Positions 33,425 to 43,276 are shown, counted from the first letter of the stretch. The stretch: DNA of 64,000 nt from Pseudomonadota bacterium (GCA_023439305.1 JAEXOO010000024.1:1-64000), one strand, 5' to 3'. Notes: generated by a model not told the origin, from the letters alone. Program-made: numbers and translations.

Positions 33425-36400
33425 TCAGGCATCGCAAACAGGGTAGGCCGCCGCCTGGTCGGCGCGGGCCATGGCCGACTCCATCAGCGGGGCCATGACA
33501 GCCACGGCGTCAGGGCCGGTCAGGTGGGCGTGCAGCGAGGCGATGTCGTGGCTCTCGAGCTGCGCGGCATAGGGCCGCCACAGGTCCGGATGCAGATTGG
33601 TGCCTGCATGGTCCAGGGCGGCGCGAAAGTACAGCACGGGGCCGTCGTAGGCCTGGTGGCGGTGATGGCGCACCAGCCGGTTGTTGTTTTCCACGACCTG
33701 GAACACGCTGTCCAGGCGCGTATCAGGCAGCTCGGCCAGCGGATGCCCGCTGCGCGTGAGAAAACCGATGACGCCTTCGCGGGTCAACTGCACGTCCGGC
33801 AGGCTGTCCGGATCGTGGCCGGCGATATGCAGCAGCGCTTTGTAGATAGCGTTGGGTTCGGGTTCGGGCTGGCCGCGCCAGGCATCGCTGGGGTAGGCGT
33901 CCAGCAAGGCCAGCAGGCCGACGCTGTGGCCGCGGCGGCGCAGTTCCACCGCCATGGCCTGGGCGATGATGCCGCCCACCGACCAGCCGGCCAAATGGTA
34001 GGGGCCTTGCGGCTGGGCTTGTTCCAGGCGGTCGGCATAGGCCTGCGCCATGGCATCCAGGCTGGTGTCCAGCCCCTGCGCCGCATCCGACAGCACGCCG
34101 GCTTGCAGGCCGTGGATGGCCCGGCCCGGGGGCAGGCGGCGCGCCAGCGCGCCATAGCACCAGGACAGACCGCCAGCCGGATGGATCACGAACAGAGCAG
34201 GCTGATCGTCCGTGCCCGGACGCAGCGTGATCAGCGGGCCGAAGCCGTCGCCGGCGTGCGCGCCAGTCTGGTCCAGGTGACGGGCCAGCCGGGCAATGGT
34301 CGGAAATTCGAAGATCGTGCCTAATGAAATATCCTGGCCGCGCTGCTCGCGCAGGATCAGGGCCAGGCGGGCCGCCAGCAGGGAATGGCCGCCCAGGGCG
34401 AAAAAGTCGTCGTCGGCATAGAAGGTGTCATTGCGCTCCAGCACCTGGGCGAAGGCTGCGCCGATTTGTTCTTGCGTGGCGCCGTGCAGCGGCCGGCCGG
34501 CAGGACGGGCCAGCAGGGCGGGCGCAGGCAGGGCCTTGCGATCCAGCTTGCCGTTGGCCGTGACGGGCAGCTCGGGCAAGGCGACCCAGGCGGAGGGCGT
34601 CATGTAGGACGGCAGGTGTTCGCCGACGTAGGCGGCCAAGGTGTCTTCGTTAGCCGCGGTGTCGTCTTGCGGCACCCAGTAGGCCACGATGGCCATCTGG
34701 CCGGGCACGTCTTCACGGGCGATCACGGCCACATGGGCCACATCGGGATGTCGGGCCAGCACGGCTTCGATTTCACCCAGCTCGATACGCTGGCCCCGCA
34801 GCTTGATCTGGTGGTCCGAGCGCCCGAGGAAGACGACCGCGCCATCGTCGCGCCAGCGTGCCACATCGCCGGTGGCGTACATGCGCTCGCCATGCAGGGC
34901 GTAGGGATCGCGCACGAAGCGCTCGGCGGTCAAGTCGGGGCGGCCCCAGTAGCCTTGCGCCAGTTGGCGGCCGGCCAGATACAGGTGGCCGGCCACGCCC
35001 GGCGGCACGGGGCGCAGTTGTTCGTCCAGAATGTACAGCGCCGTGTTCCAGACCGGGAAACCGATGGGAATGGGCTGGGAGCGGTCTTCGCGCGAGGCCG
35101 GCCACCAGGAAACGTCCACGGCGGCCTCGGTCGGGCCATACAGATTGTGCAGTTCAGCGTGCAGGGTGGCGTGGAAGCGGTCGCGGGTGGCGGCCGGCAA
35201 TTCTTCGCCGCTGCAAAAGACCAGGCGCGGAGCCACCCCCCGGGCGGCGGGCTCATCCAGGAAGGCCGCCAGCATGGAGGGCACGAAGTGCAGCACGCTG
35301 ATGGCGCAGTCGCGCATCAGGCGGGCGATGTGCGCCGGATCCTTGTGGGCGTCCGGGGGCGCGACCACCAGGGTGGCGCCGCTCAGGAAAGGCAGGAAGA
35401 ACTCCCACACCGAGACGTCGAAGGTGGCGGGGGTCTTTTGCAGGATGCGTTCGCCCGGACCGATGCCGTAGTGGGACTTCATCCACAGCAGGCGGTTGAC
35501 GATGGCGTCGTGATTGATCAATACCCCTTTTGGGACTCCGGTCGAGCCGGAGGTGTAAATGATGTAGGCCGGATCGTGCGGGCCGGCAGGCGTCCAGGGG
35601 GCGGCACGGGTGTCGTCCTGCGGGCGCGGCGTCAGGATGGGCGCTTGAAGCGGGCAGTCCGCCTGGGCCAGCAGCAGGCGCGGCTGGGCCGCTTGCAGAA
35701 TTGTGTTCAGACGGTCCTGGGGCTGCTGCGGGTCCAGAGGCAGATAGCCTGCACCGGCTCGGTGGATGGCCAGCAGGCTCAGCACCAGCTCCAACGAGCG
35801 CGGCAGGGCCACGGCGACGATGTCGCCGGTCTGTACGCCCGCCTGGCGCAACTGGGCGGCCAGGTTGGCGGTCCGCCGCTCGATCTGGGCGTAGCTGAGC
35901 ACCTGGCCGTCGAATTCCAGGCCGGGCTGGTCCGGCCGGGCCCGAAGTTGCTCGTCGATCAGCGCCCAGAGGGTGGTCTCGGGCACGGGGTGGGCGGTCT
36001 GGTTGACCTGCGTGATCCAGTGGTGGTGTTCGGCATCGGTCAGGGTGGGGACGGCGGACAGGGCATCGGCCTGCAGGGCGCGGATCAGGAATTGTTCCAG
36101 GCGCGTCAGATGGACCTGGATCTGCTCCTGGCTGTACAGGCGAGGGTTGGCCTCGACTTCCAGACGCATGCCGCCGGCGTCGGGCTGAGCGCGGAAGGTG
36201 AAGTTCAGGTCTTCCACGGGGCCGGCGCACAGCACAGTCTGGCTGGCGTGCAGGCCCGCCTGCTCATAAGGCGCGTCGAAGGGCAGCACATTGATGATGG
36301 GGCCGTGCAGGCGGCGCATGCCGCCCAGCAGGCCCAGGTCGCGGCGCAGTTGTTCGCTGCGGTAGCGCCCATGGCGGCGCGCCTGGCGCAAGGCCTTGGA

Positions 36401-37348
36401 CACCGAGATCAGGTATTGCTCCAGCGGCAGGGATTCGTCGATCTGCAGGCGCAGCGGCGCCACGTTCATGACGGTGGCGACGATACGGGCGCTGACGTTG
36501 CCCAGCCGGCCCATCCAGGGCACACCGACCGTGCATTCGTCCTGACGCGTGTGGCGGCGCACATAGGCGGCGGTCAGCGCGGTGAGGATGTCGGGCCAGC
36601 TGATGTCGCTGCGCCGGGACAGGTCCTGCAGACGTCCGGTCAGTTCGGGGCTGACGGCGGTGCGGGCCAGCAGGAAGCGGTGGTCGCTGAGCGCCTGGGC
36701 CTCGGTCAGGCTCTGGGCCGGTTCGGCTGCGCTCAGCGCGTCCAGCCAAAACTGGCGGTCTTTGGAGCGGCGCTCCGAGGCCCGGTACGCTTGATCGTCG
36801 TCCTGCCATTGTCCGAAAGGCAGCAGCGGCTCGCCGTGTTCACCACGGCCATGAAGCAAGGCCTTGTAGAGCTTGACCACGCGGGTCTCGATCAGCGCCA
36901 TGCCGTAGCCGTCGGCGGCCAAGTGATGGATGCGTTGATACCAGAGGTGCCGGTCTGCGCCCAGCACGAACAGGATGTGGCGGGCCAGGGGTGCCTGGGT
37001 AGGGTCCAGCGGCGTGTGCAGATCGGCCAGCACGATGCGCTGCGCCTGCTCTCGGGCATCCGGCGCCTGCGACAGGTTCACGATTTCCAGCTGGATGCGT
37101 GAATCGGCGCAGACGTACTGGCGCGGCCCTTCGGGGGCGTCCACCATGCGCAGCGCCAGGGCGTCGGCCTCGGCCAGCGTGGTGTTGACGGCCTGCGTGA
37201 ACAGGCTCAGGTCCAGGGGGCTGAGTATCTCCGTACAGTGGCCGGTATTGAAAACCGGGTTGAGCGGATCCAGGCGTTGGGCGTACCACAGCCCTTCCTG
37301 GGCTTCGGTCAGGGGGCGCAGCGGGAGGATGGCAACAGGATCAGACAT
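33425..37348 (-). CDS. entF: Non-ribosomal peptide synthetase, C-A-PCP-TE, serine-type (EntF-like)
   Basis: A 1307-residue single-module synthetase. The condensation domain (about 1-440) has HHLAADG at 141-147. The adenylation domain (about 455-950) has YIIYTSGSTGVPKGV and the pocket region TFDVSVWEFF / LHFVPSM / CSGEELP / NLYGPTEAAVDVSWW, essentially that of EntF, so L-serine is the predicted substrate. A PCP follows (FFALGGHSLLAARL, Ser near 990), then a thioesterase (GWSVGG, Ser near 1121). It should couple DHB to serine and release a lactone oligomer. No MbtH-like gene is seen in the window. It lies between the aryl carrier protein and entS. Confidence 0.94.
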   Translation of the reverse strand: MSDPVAILPLRPLTEAQEGLWYAQRLDPLNPVFNTGHCTEILSPLDLSLFTQAVNTTLAEADALALRMVDAPEGPRQYVCADSRIQLEIVNLSQAPDAREQAQRIVLADLHTPLDPTQAPLARHILFVLGADRHLWYQRIHHLAADGYGMALIETRVVKLYKALLHGRGEHGEPLLPFGQWQDDDQAYRASERRSKDRQFWLDALSAAEPAQSLTEAQALSDHRFLLARTAVSPELTGRLQDLSRRSDISWPDILTALTAAYVRRHTRQDECTVGVPWMGRLGNVSARIVATVMNVAPLRLQIDESLPLEQYLISVSKALRQARRHGRYRSEQLRRDLGLLGGMRRLHGPIINVLPFDAPYEQAGLHASQTVLCAGPVEDLNFTFRAQPDAGGMRLEVEANPRLYSQEQIQVHLTRLEQFLIRALQADALSAVPTLTDAEHHHWITQVNQTAHPVPETTLWALIDEQLRARPDQPGLEFDGQVLSYAQIERRTANLAAQLRQAGVQTGDIVAVALPRSLELVLSLLAIHRAGAGYLPLDPQQPQDRLNTILQAAQPRLLLAQADCPLQAPILTPRPQDDTRAAPWTPAGPHDPAYIIYTSGSTGVPKGVLINHDAIVNRLLWMKSHYGIGPGERILQKTPATFDVSVWEFFLPFLSGATLVVAPPDAHKDPAHIARLMRDCAISVLHFVPSMLAAFLDEPAARGVAPRLVFCSGEELPAATRDRFHATLHAELHNLYGPTEAAVDVSWWPASREDRSQPIPIGFPVWNTALYILDEQLRPVPPGVAGHLYLAGRQLAQGYWGRPDLTAERFVRDPYALHGERMYATGDVARWRDDGAVVFLGRSDHQIKLRGQRIELGEIEAVLARHPDVAHVAVIAREDVPGQMAIVAYWVPQDDTAANEDTLAAYVGEHLPSYMTPSAWVALPELPVTANGKLDRKALPAPALLARPAGRPLHGATQEQIGAAFAQVLERNDTFYADDDFFALGGHSLLAARLALILREQRGQDISLGTIFEFPTIARLARHLDQTGAHAGDGFGPLITLRPGTDDQPALFVIHPAGGLSWCYGALARRLPPGRAIHGLQAGVLSDAAQGLDTSLDAMAQAYADRLEQAQPQGPYHLAGWSVGGIIAQAMAVELRRRGHSVGLLALLDAYPSDAWRGQPEPEPNAIYKALLHIAGHDPDSLPDVQLTREGVIGFLTRSGHPLAELPDTRLDSVFQVVENNNRLVRHHRHQAYDGPVLYFRAALDHAGTNLHPDLWRPYAAQLESHDIASLHAHLTGPDAVAVMAPLMESAMARADQAAAYPVCDA

Positions 37349-37373
37349 CGCGAAACAGGTGCAACGGGGTGAG

Positions 37374-37625
37374 TCAGCGGGCGCTCTGCTGGGCGCGCTC
37401 GATCAGCGCCCACCATTGGCCCAGGGTGACGACCGAGGCCATCTCCGAGAATTCGACCGGCGCGCCGGCTTCGCGCCAGCGTGTGGCCAGTGTCATGACA
37501 CGCATGGAATCCAGCCCCAGATCCATCAGGTTGTCGTCATCCAGCACATCTTCAGGGTCTTCGTGCAGCATGGCGGCGATGTCCTGGCGCATGCGTTCCA
37601 GGGTAAGCGGGGTGTTCATAGTCAT
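37374..37625 (-). CDS. Stand-alone aryl carrier protein
   Basis: An 83-residue acyl-carrier-type protein with the phosphopantetheine site DLGLDSMRVM (Ser40). It replaces the carrier domain fused to EntB in E. coli and would hold DHB as a thioester for EntF. It overlaps entE by four bases (ATGA). The PPTase encoded at 39298 should activate it. Confidence 0.92.
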   Translation of the reverse strand: MTMNTPLTLERMRQDIAAMLHEDPEDVLDDDNLMDLGLDSMRVMTLATRWREAGAPVEFSEMASVVTLGQWWALIERAQQSAR

Positions 37626-39262
37626 TCTTGTGTTGTGTTTTCCAGTTGCTGGCGCAGTTGGGCGCGCAGCTCTTTGCGGCTGATCTTCAGGGCGGCGGTT
37701 TCCATGAACTTGTCCACGAACACGATCTGGTCAGGCACTTTGAAATCGGCCAGGCCGCGGCTGCGTATCCATTTCTTCAGTTCCACGGCGCGCGGTTTTT
37801 CGTTCTTGGGAATGATGAAGGCGCAACTGCGTTCACCCAGGAACTCGTCGGGCACCGAGACCACGGCGGCATCGAACACGTTCGGGTGCGCCAGCAGGTG
37901 GTCTTCGATTTCCTCGGCGGAGATTTTTTCGCCTGCGCGGTTGATGTGGTCGCCGGCGCGGCCTTGCACCACCAGATAGCCTTCGGGGGTCATGCGCACC
38001 ACATCGCCCGTGCGGTAGAAACCGTCTTCGGTGAAGGAGCGGGCGTTTGCCGACGGGTTGTTGTGATAGGCGCGGATGGTATAGGGGCCGCGCGTCAGCA
38101 GGTAGCCGGTCTCGCCGGGGGCGACGGGCTGGCCGCTGTCGTCCACGATCAGGATTTCGTCATCCGGGCTGATGGGACGGCCCTGGGTGTTGATGATGAT
38201 GTCGTCGGAGTCGTCCAGGCGAGTGTAGTTGACCAGGCCTTCGGCCATGCCGAACACCTGCTGCAGGGTAATGCCCAGGGTGGGGCGCACGCGCTTGGCA
38301 ACTTCGGCGTTCAGCTTGGCGCCGCCGACCTGGATGACTTTCAGGCTGTCCAGGCGGGCCGTGCTTTTTTCGGCCGCTTCCAGCCAGAGCAACAGCAGCG
38401 GCGGAACCAGGCTGGTGTCGGTCACGCCTTCGCGCTCGATCAGGCCGAAGCAGGCGTCGGGACTGGGCGCGGGGCTGAGCACCACTTTACCGCCGGCATA
38501 CAGCGCGCCCAGGAAGCCGGGCGAGCTCATGGGGAAGTTGTGTGCTATGGGCAGCGCGCCCAGAAATACGCTGGTTTCGTCCAGGCCGGCGATCTTGGCG
38601 CTTTCGCGCAAGGTGTAGATGTAATCGTCGTGGGTGCGTGGAATCAGCTTGGACAGGCCGGTGCTGCCGCCTGAAATCTGCAGGAAGGCCACATCCGATG
38701 GCTGAGCGGCCGAGACCGGCACGCTGGCGTCCGGGGCGCTGGCCTGCAACTGCGCCAGCGAGGTGAATTCCTGGGCCTGACCGACGATGAAGACGTGCTC
38801 CACCAGCGGGCAGCGCTCGCGCAGTTCGCGCACCAGTGGCAGGTAATCGAAACCGGCATGCTGGTCCACGCCGATATAGGCGCGCGCCGGCGCGCTGTTG
38901 GCGAAGTGCTCTACTTCGGTGATGCGGTGCGCCGGCAGCACATAAACGGGCAGCAGGCCGGCGCGAAACAGGCCGAAGATCACACTGACGAATTCAGGAA
39001 TATTGGGCAGATGCACCAGGACACGGTCGCCCTTGCGCAGACCGGCCTGCAGCAGGCCCGCTGCAATCTGGCTGGCGTACTGATCCAGGGCGCCATAGGT
39101 CCAGCGCTGATCGGCGCCGACAATGGCTTCGCGTTCAGGGTGGCGTTGCGCACGCTCGCGCAGCAAAGTCCCGAAGGTTTCGCCTTGCCAATGACCGGCA
39201 GCGCGGTAGCGTTGGGCGAATTCGTCGGGCCAGATCTGTTCAACAGGAATAGATGTCATCAT
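37622..39262 (-). CDS. entE: 2,3-dihydroxybenzoate-AMP ligase
   Basis: A 546-residue stand-alone adenylation enzyme that activates DHB and loads it on the aryl carrier protein. The P-loop is QISGGSTGLSKLIPRTHDDY; also seen are ALPIAHNFPMSSPG, GGAKLN, QVFGMAEGL, YRTGDVVR and the C-terminal lysine region TAALKISRKELR. A Fur box begins one base before the ATG pair, so the 5' leader must be very short or the promoter overlaps the operator; no clear ribosome site is visible. Confidence 0.95.
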   Translation of the reverse strand: MMTSIPVEQIWPDEFAQRYRAAGHWQGETFGTLLRERAQRHPEREAIVGADQRWTYGALDQYASQIAAGLLQAGLRKGDRVLVHLPNIPEFVSVIFGLFRAGLLPVYVLPAHRITEVEHFANSAPARAYIGVDQHAGFDYLPLVRELRERCPLVEHVFIVGQAQEFTSLAQLQASAPDASVPVSAAQPSDVAFLQISGGSTGLSKLIPRTHDDYIYTLRESAKIAGLDETSVFLGALPIAHNFPMSSPGFLGALYAGGKVVLSPAPSPDACFGLIEREGVTDTSLVPPLLLLWLEAAEKSTARLDSLKVIQVGGAKLNAEVAKRVRPTLGITLQQVFGMAEGLVNYTRLDDSDDIIINTQGRPISPDDEILIVDDSGQPVAPGETGYLLTRGPYTIRAYHNNPSANARSFTEDGFYRTGDVVRMTPEGYLVVQGRAGDHINRAGEKISAEEIEDHLLAHPNVFDAAVVSVPDEFLGERSCAFIIPKNEKPRAVELKKWIRSRGLADFKVPDQIVFVDKFMETAALKISRKELRAQLRQQLENTTQE

Positions 39263-39281
39263 GGTAATGAGAACTATTACA
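39263..39281. promoter_or_regulatory. Fur box immediately upstream of entE
   Basis: GGTAATGAGAACTATTACA matches the 19-bp Fur consensus at 13 positions and contains the palindromic gtaat...attac core. It fills the gap between entD and entE, indicating a second iron-repressed promoter for the biosynthesis genes. Confidence 0.7.
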
Positions 39282-39297
39282 TAAAAAAAAGGGCTTG

Positions 39298-39990
39298 TCA
39301 GGTTTCTCTGCGGCGATTCAGCCGGCTGTCAGGCAGCAGACGGGCGTCCCAGCGCTCAATTTCCCAGGACGGCAGCACGCTTTCCAGGCACAGCGCTGCT
39401 GCGTAGTCGGGTTCGAGGGTGGTGCTTTGCACATGCAGGCCGTCCAGCTGCGGGTGCTGCGATTGTACGGTGCATGTCCGGTCTGGGTGGCCGCTCAGGC
39501 TCAATTCCTGGGGGCCTATGCTGAAACCCGTGCCGGCCAGCTTCAGGACGGCCTCCTTGGCGCACCACAGCGCATAGAAGTCGGCATCGCTGCGCAGCCA
39601 GTCTTGTTCGGCAGACACGCTGCAGCTGCGTATCAGCGCGGGTTCGACGGGCAGACGCAAGGTTTCGATGTCCACGCCCAGAGGCCGGTTGGCAATGCCT
39701 AGCAGCACGCGTTCGCCGCTGTGGGACAGATTGAAGTGCAGGTCGGGCTGCGCCATGTCCAGCACGGGCTTGCCCTGCGGCAAAGAGCGGATCGGGACTG
39801 CGGCCGGCGCGCAGCCCAGCAGCGGCGCCAGCAGGTGGCGCAGAGCGCCGTGTGCCAGCAAGCTCAATTGCTGGTCGGACACCTGACGGCGGCGCGCGAT
39901 GCGGCGGCGTTCGCTGTCCGGCAACTGGGCTTGAAGCCAGGGTTCCAGACCGGGTGGCAGCGGCAGCGACAGGGCGATCAGCGCAAGCAT
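39298..39990 (-). CDS. entD: 4'-phosphopantetheinyl transferase (EntD/Sfp type)
   Basis: A 230-residue PPTase that converts apo carrier domains to holo form. Metal- and CoA-binding motifs are LGVDIETLRLP and LWCAKEAVLKLAGTGF. The ATG at 39990 follows the preceding ABC gene stop by one base. Its place as the last gene behind a Liv-type transporter and before the entE Fur box ties that transporter to siderophore synthesis. Confidence 0.9.
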   Translation of the reverse strand: MLALIALSLPLPPGLEPWLQAQLPDSERRRIARRRQVSDQQLSLLAHGALRHLLAPLLGCAPAAVPIRSLPQGKPVLDMAQPDLHFNLSHSGERVLLGIANRPLGVDIETLRLPVEPALIRSCSVSAEQDWLRSDADFYALWCAKEAVLKLAGTGFSIGPQELSLSGHPDRTCTVQSQHPQLDGLHVQSTTLEPDYAAALCLESVLPSWEIERWDARLLPDSRLNRRRET

Positions 39991-39991
39991 G

Positions 39992-40708
39992 TCAGAGGCC
40001 CAGGTGGCGTTGCAGCAAGGCCGTATCCTGACGCAATAGCTCAGCAGGGCCGTCATAGACGAGCTGGCCGTGGCCCAGCAGCAGAGCGCGCTCGGCCAGG
40101 CGCAGGGCCAGACTCAGATTCTGCTCGGCCAGCAGGACGGTAATGCCTTGTTCGCGCAGATGCTGCAACTGGGGCAGCAAGGTGTCTTCGATGGTCATGG
40201 GCGCGAGCCCTTCGCTGGGTTCGTCCAGCAAAATGATGGAAGACTGGGTCAGCAGGGCGCGCGCCAGCGCCAGCAACTGGCGTTCGCCGCCGCTCAGCGC
40301 CGCGCAGGATGACTGGCGGCGCTCGAACAGGCGCGGCATGGCTTCGTAGATGCGTTCCAGCGTCCAGGCGTCGTCAGGGCGCGCGCGACGGGCCAGGCCC
40401 GCCAGACGCAGGCTTTCCGCCACGGTCAGGGTCGGGAAGCGGCCGCGTCCCTGCGGCACCAGCGCCATGCCCAGGCGGGCGATACGGTGCGTGGGTAGAC
40501 CTGCGATGTCCTGGCCCTTGATGCGGACCTGGCCGCGCCACTGAGGGCCCATATTGAACAGGCAATGCAACAAGCTGGTCTTGCCGGCGCCATTGCGCCC
40601 CAGCAGGGCCACGCTTTGTCCGGTGGGAATGTCCAGCGAGATTTCCTGCAGGATGTCGGCGCGGTCGTAGCGGGCGCACAGGCCGTTCAGGCTCAGGTCT
40701 GCAGTCAT
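39992..40708 (-). CDS. HAAT (Liv-type) ABC transporter ATP-binding protein, LivF-like
   Basis: A 238-residue ATPase with Walker A GRNGAGKTSLL, signature LSGGERQLLALARALL and Walker B IILLDEPSEGLAP. It is the second ATPase of a five-gene branched-chain-amino-acid-type uptake system. It overlaps the LivG-like gene by four bases and touches entD, so the set is probably co-transcribed from the Fur-box promoter at 44547. Confidence 0.9.
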   Translation of the reverse strand: MTADLSLNGLCARYDRADILQEISLDIPTGQSVALLGRNGAGKTSLLHCLFNMGPQWRGQVRIKGQDIAGLPTHRIARLGMALVPQGRGRFPTLTVAESLRLAGLARRARPDDAWTLERIYEAMPRLFERRQSSCAALSGGERQLLALARALLTQSSIILLDEPSEGLAPMTIEDTLLPQLQHLREQGITVLLAEQNLSLALRLAERALLLGHGQLVYDGPAELLRQDTALLQRHLGL

Positions 40709-41463
40709 GGGGTCTCCAGTGCCAATTCGCCCAGGTAGGCCTGGCGGGCGCCGTCATGGCGGCGCACCTGTTCGGGCGTGCCCGTGGTGAGCAGCACGCC
40801 GGAGGACAGCACGGCGATGCGATCACATTCCTGGAAGACGATGTCGATGTCGTGGCTGATCAGCAGCACGGCGCATTGGCCGCGCATGGCATGCACCAGG
40901 GCCATGACCTCGCGGGATTCGGATTCGGACAGACCGGCGGTAGGCTCATCCAGCAGCAGCACGCGCGGCTGTTGGGCCAGGGCGATCAGCAGATCCAGGA
41001 TGCGCTGTTCGCCGTAGGACAGGTTGCGGGCTGGCGTCTGACCGCGTCCTGCCAGGGCGCTGTGAGCGAGCAGTGCCTGCGCGGCCGTATCGGCTTGCCG
41101 GCGCGCGGCGTGGCCGCCCCACCAACGGTAGGCGCAGCCTGTGCGCACGCGTACGGCCAGGGCCAGATTCTGCAGCAGGTTCAGTTCAGGAAAGATGCGG
41201 CTGGTCTGAAAGCTGCGCACCAGGCCTTGCTGCGCGCGCTGTATGGGACTGTGCGCGCCCAGGTCCTTGCCATCCAACAGCACCTGCCCGGCCGTGGGCT
41301 GCGCCATGCCGTTGATGATGTTGAATAAGGTGGTCTTGCCGGCGCCATTGGGGCCGATCAAGCCCAGGGTTTCGCCGGCGCGCAGGTCCAGGCTGACGTC
41401 GCTCAGGATCTCCAGTCCGCCCACGCGCAGCGCGATGTTATGCAGACTCAACAAGGTGCTCAT
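40705..41463 (-). CDS. HAAT (Liv-type) ABC transporter ATP-binding protein, LivG-like
   Basis: A 252-residue ATPase with Walker A GPNGAGKTTLFNIINGM, signature LSYGEQRILDLLIALA and Walker B VLLLDEPTAGLSESE. The start at 41463 overlaps the LivM-like gene by four bases. A longer open frame continues upstream, but it is the wrong frame of the permease gene. Confidence 0.9.
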   Translation of the reverse strand: MSTLLSLHNIALRVGGLEILSDVSLDLRAGETLGLIGPNGAGKTTLFNIINGMAQPTAGQVLLDGKDLGAHSPIQRAQQGLVRSFQTSRIFPELNLLQNLALAVRVRTGCAYRWWGGHAARRQADTAAQALLAHSALAGRGQTPARNLSYGEQRILDLLIALAQQPRVLLLDEPTAGLSESESREVMALVHAMRGQCAVLLISHDIDIVFQECDRIAVLSSGVLLTTGTPEQVRRHDGARQAYLGELALETP

Positions 41464-42398
41464 GCTTTGCTCCGGCGCCGCTCGGCCAGCCCGTTGGGCA
41501 TGAAGATCACGGTGGCCACGAAGATCAGGCCGACCAGCAGTTGCCAGCGATCGGTGTAAGAGCTCAGGTAGGTCTGGGCGAACAGGTAAACGGTAGCGCC
41601 GATGAAGGCGCCGCGCCAGGTGCGTATGCCGCCGATCACGCCCATGATGATGAGCGTGGCCGAGAAGCTCCAGTGCACCTGCTGCGGACTGACGTATTGA
41701 TTGGCGAAGGGGTACAGACCCCCGGCGGCGCCGGTCACGGCGCCGGCCATCATGAAGGCGTACAGGCGGATGCGCCAGGCCTGGTAGCCCAGCGCTGCCA
41801 TGCGCAGGGGCTGGTCGCGCAGGCCCACCAGGGCCAGGCCGATGGGCGCGCGGCTGAACGAGTGCAGCAGCAGCCAGCACAGCAGGGCCAGCGCCAGCGC
41901 CAGCAGCATCAGAGTGTAAGGGGCGCTCAGGGCCCAGTCGCCTAGGGTAAGACGCGGGAAGCCGCGCAGGCCGTCGGCCCCGCCGGTGACTTCGCGCCAG
42001 CGAAAGGCCACTTCCCAGACGAGCTGCCCCGCCACCAGCGTGGTGACCAGGAAAAAAAGGTCGGAGGTGCGCAGGCTGACCAGAGCCATCAGGGCGGACA
42101 GCAGCATGCCGGACAGGATACCGATGAGCAGCACCAGCGGCAGGCTGGCACTCAGCGATTGGCTGGCGATGGCGGTGGCGTAGCCGGCAAAGCCGAACAC
42201 GGCGCCATGGCCTAGCGAGACCAGGCCGCCGTAGCCGATGAGCAGATTGATGCTGAGCACGGCGCAGCCGATCAGCAGGGCTTCGGTGGCAAAACGCCAC
42301 AGAAAGGAATCGCCCCAGGCGGCGCTGCTCAGCAGGGCCAGGCAGGCCAGCGTCGGCCAGAGCCAGGGAGGCAGCAGGGATAGGGATCGGGTGTTCAT
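41460..42398 (-). CDS. HAAT ABC transporter permease, LivM-like
   Basis: A 312-residue inner-membrane permease with about nine hydrophobic segments. The family stretch INLLIGYGGLVSLGHGAVFGFAGYATAI is present. Its ATG follows the LivH-like stop directly (TGAATG). The substrate is unknown. Confidence 0.9.
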   Translation of the reverse strand: MNTRSLSLLPPWLWPTLACLALLSSAAWGDSFLWRFATEALLIGCAVLSINLLIGYGGLVSLGHGAVFGFAGYATAIASQSLSASLPLVLLIGILSGMLLSALMALVSLRTSDLFFLVTTLVAGQLVWEVAFRWREVTGGADGLRGFPRLTLGDWALSAPYTLMLLALALALLCWLLLHSFSRAPIGLALVGLRDQPLRMAALGYQAWRIRLYAFMMAGAVTGAAGGLYPFANQYVSPQQVHWSFSATLIIMGVIGGIRTWRGAFIGATVYLFAQTYLSSYTDRWQLLVGLIFVATVIFMPNGLAERRRSKA

Positions 42399-43268
42399 TC
42401 AGACTTGTCGCGTGGGGGCGCTGCTCAGGCCCCGAGGCCAGAGAGTCAGCATGGCCAGCATGACGGCCAGGGTGGCGGCATTGGCGAAGGCGGGCACCCA
42501 GACGCGGGCGAAGGTGCTGACAAAGCCCAGGATCAAGGCGCAGATCAGTGTGCCGCGCACCGAGTTCAGGCCGCCGATGACCACGACCAGCAGAGCCAGC
42601 AGCAGGATTTCTTCATCCAGGCCGGGGTAGACCGACAGCATGCCCGCGCCCAGGGCGCCGCCCAGGCCGGCCAGACCGGCGGCCAGGGCCATGCCGATGG
42701 CGAACAGGCGGCGCGAGTCCAGACCCAGCGTTTCCACAATCTGCGCATCCTGCACGCAGGCGCGGATCGCAGCCCCCCACAGGGTGCGGTCCAGCAGCAG
42801 CCAGAACAGCAGGGCCAGCGCCAGGCCGGTCACGATCAGGAACAGGCGGTAGGTGGGAAACGGCAGGCCCAGTATCCAGACACCGCCGCGCAACACCTGG
42901 GGCAGCACGGGGGAAAGGGTATCGGCGCTGAAGCCCCAGCGCATCAGGTCGGCGAAGATGATGGAGATGCCGTAGGTCAGCAGCACCTGCATCAGGTGGG
43001 GGCGCTGGTAGAACTGGCGAAAGGGGAAGCGGTCCAGCAGCCAGCCCATCAGGGCGCACAGCACGAAAGCGGCCGGAAAGGCCAGCCACCACGGAGCGCC
43101 CGAGGCCAGCCATTGCACGCCGATGTAGCCGCCCAGCAGAAAGAAGGAGCCGTGGGTCAGGTTGATGAAGTTCATCAGGCTGAGCACCAGGGACAGTCCC
43201 AGCCCCGCCAACATCAGCAGGGCCGAGAAGGACAGGGCGTTGAGGACTTGAAGCAGGAAGTAAGACAA
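42399..43268 (-). CDS. HAAT ABC transporter permease, LivH-like
   Basis: A 289-residue permease with the LivH hallmarks GLGLSLVLSLMNFINLTHGSFF and VVIGGLNSVRGTLICALILGF. A TTG start at 43268 is used because no ATG fits. It lies eight bases after the binding-protein stop. Confidence 0.9.
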   Translation of the reverse strand: MSYFLLQVLNALSFSALLMLAGLGLSLVLSLMNFINLTHGSFFLLGGYIGVQWLASGAPWWLAFPAAFVLCALMGWLLDRFPFRQFYQRPHLMQVLLTYGISIIFADLMRWGFSADTLSPVLPQVLRGGVWILGLPFPTYRLFLIVTGLALALLFWLLLDRTLWGAAIRACVQDAQIVETLGLDSRRLFAIGMALAAGLAGLGGALGAGMLSVYPGLDEEILLLALLVVVIGGLNSVRGTLICALILGFVSTFARVWVPAFANAATLAVMLAMLTLWPRGLSSAPTRQV

Positions 43269-43276
43269 AACGGTGC

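Noticed and set aside
32100..33437. A 445-codon minus-strand frame overlapping entS
   Set aside because: Wrong frame of the exporter gene: Arg/Pro/Gly-rich with no hydrophobic segments.
34385..37102. A 905-codon open frame opposite entF
   Set aside because: Antisense shadow of a GC-rich NRPS gene; no recognisable domain.
40705..42300. A single 531-codon frame that would fuse an unknown N-terminus to the LivG-like ATPase
   Set aside because: The upstream part is an out-of-frame reading of the LivM-like permease gene. The ATPase starts at 41463 with the usual four-base overlap.
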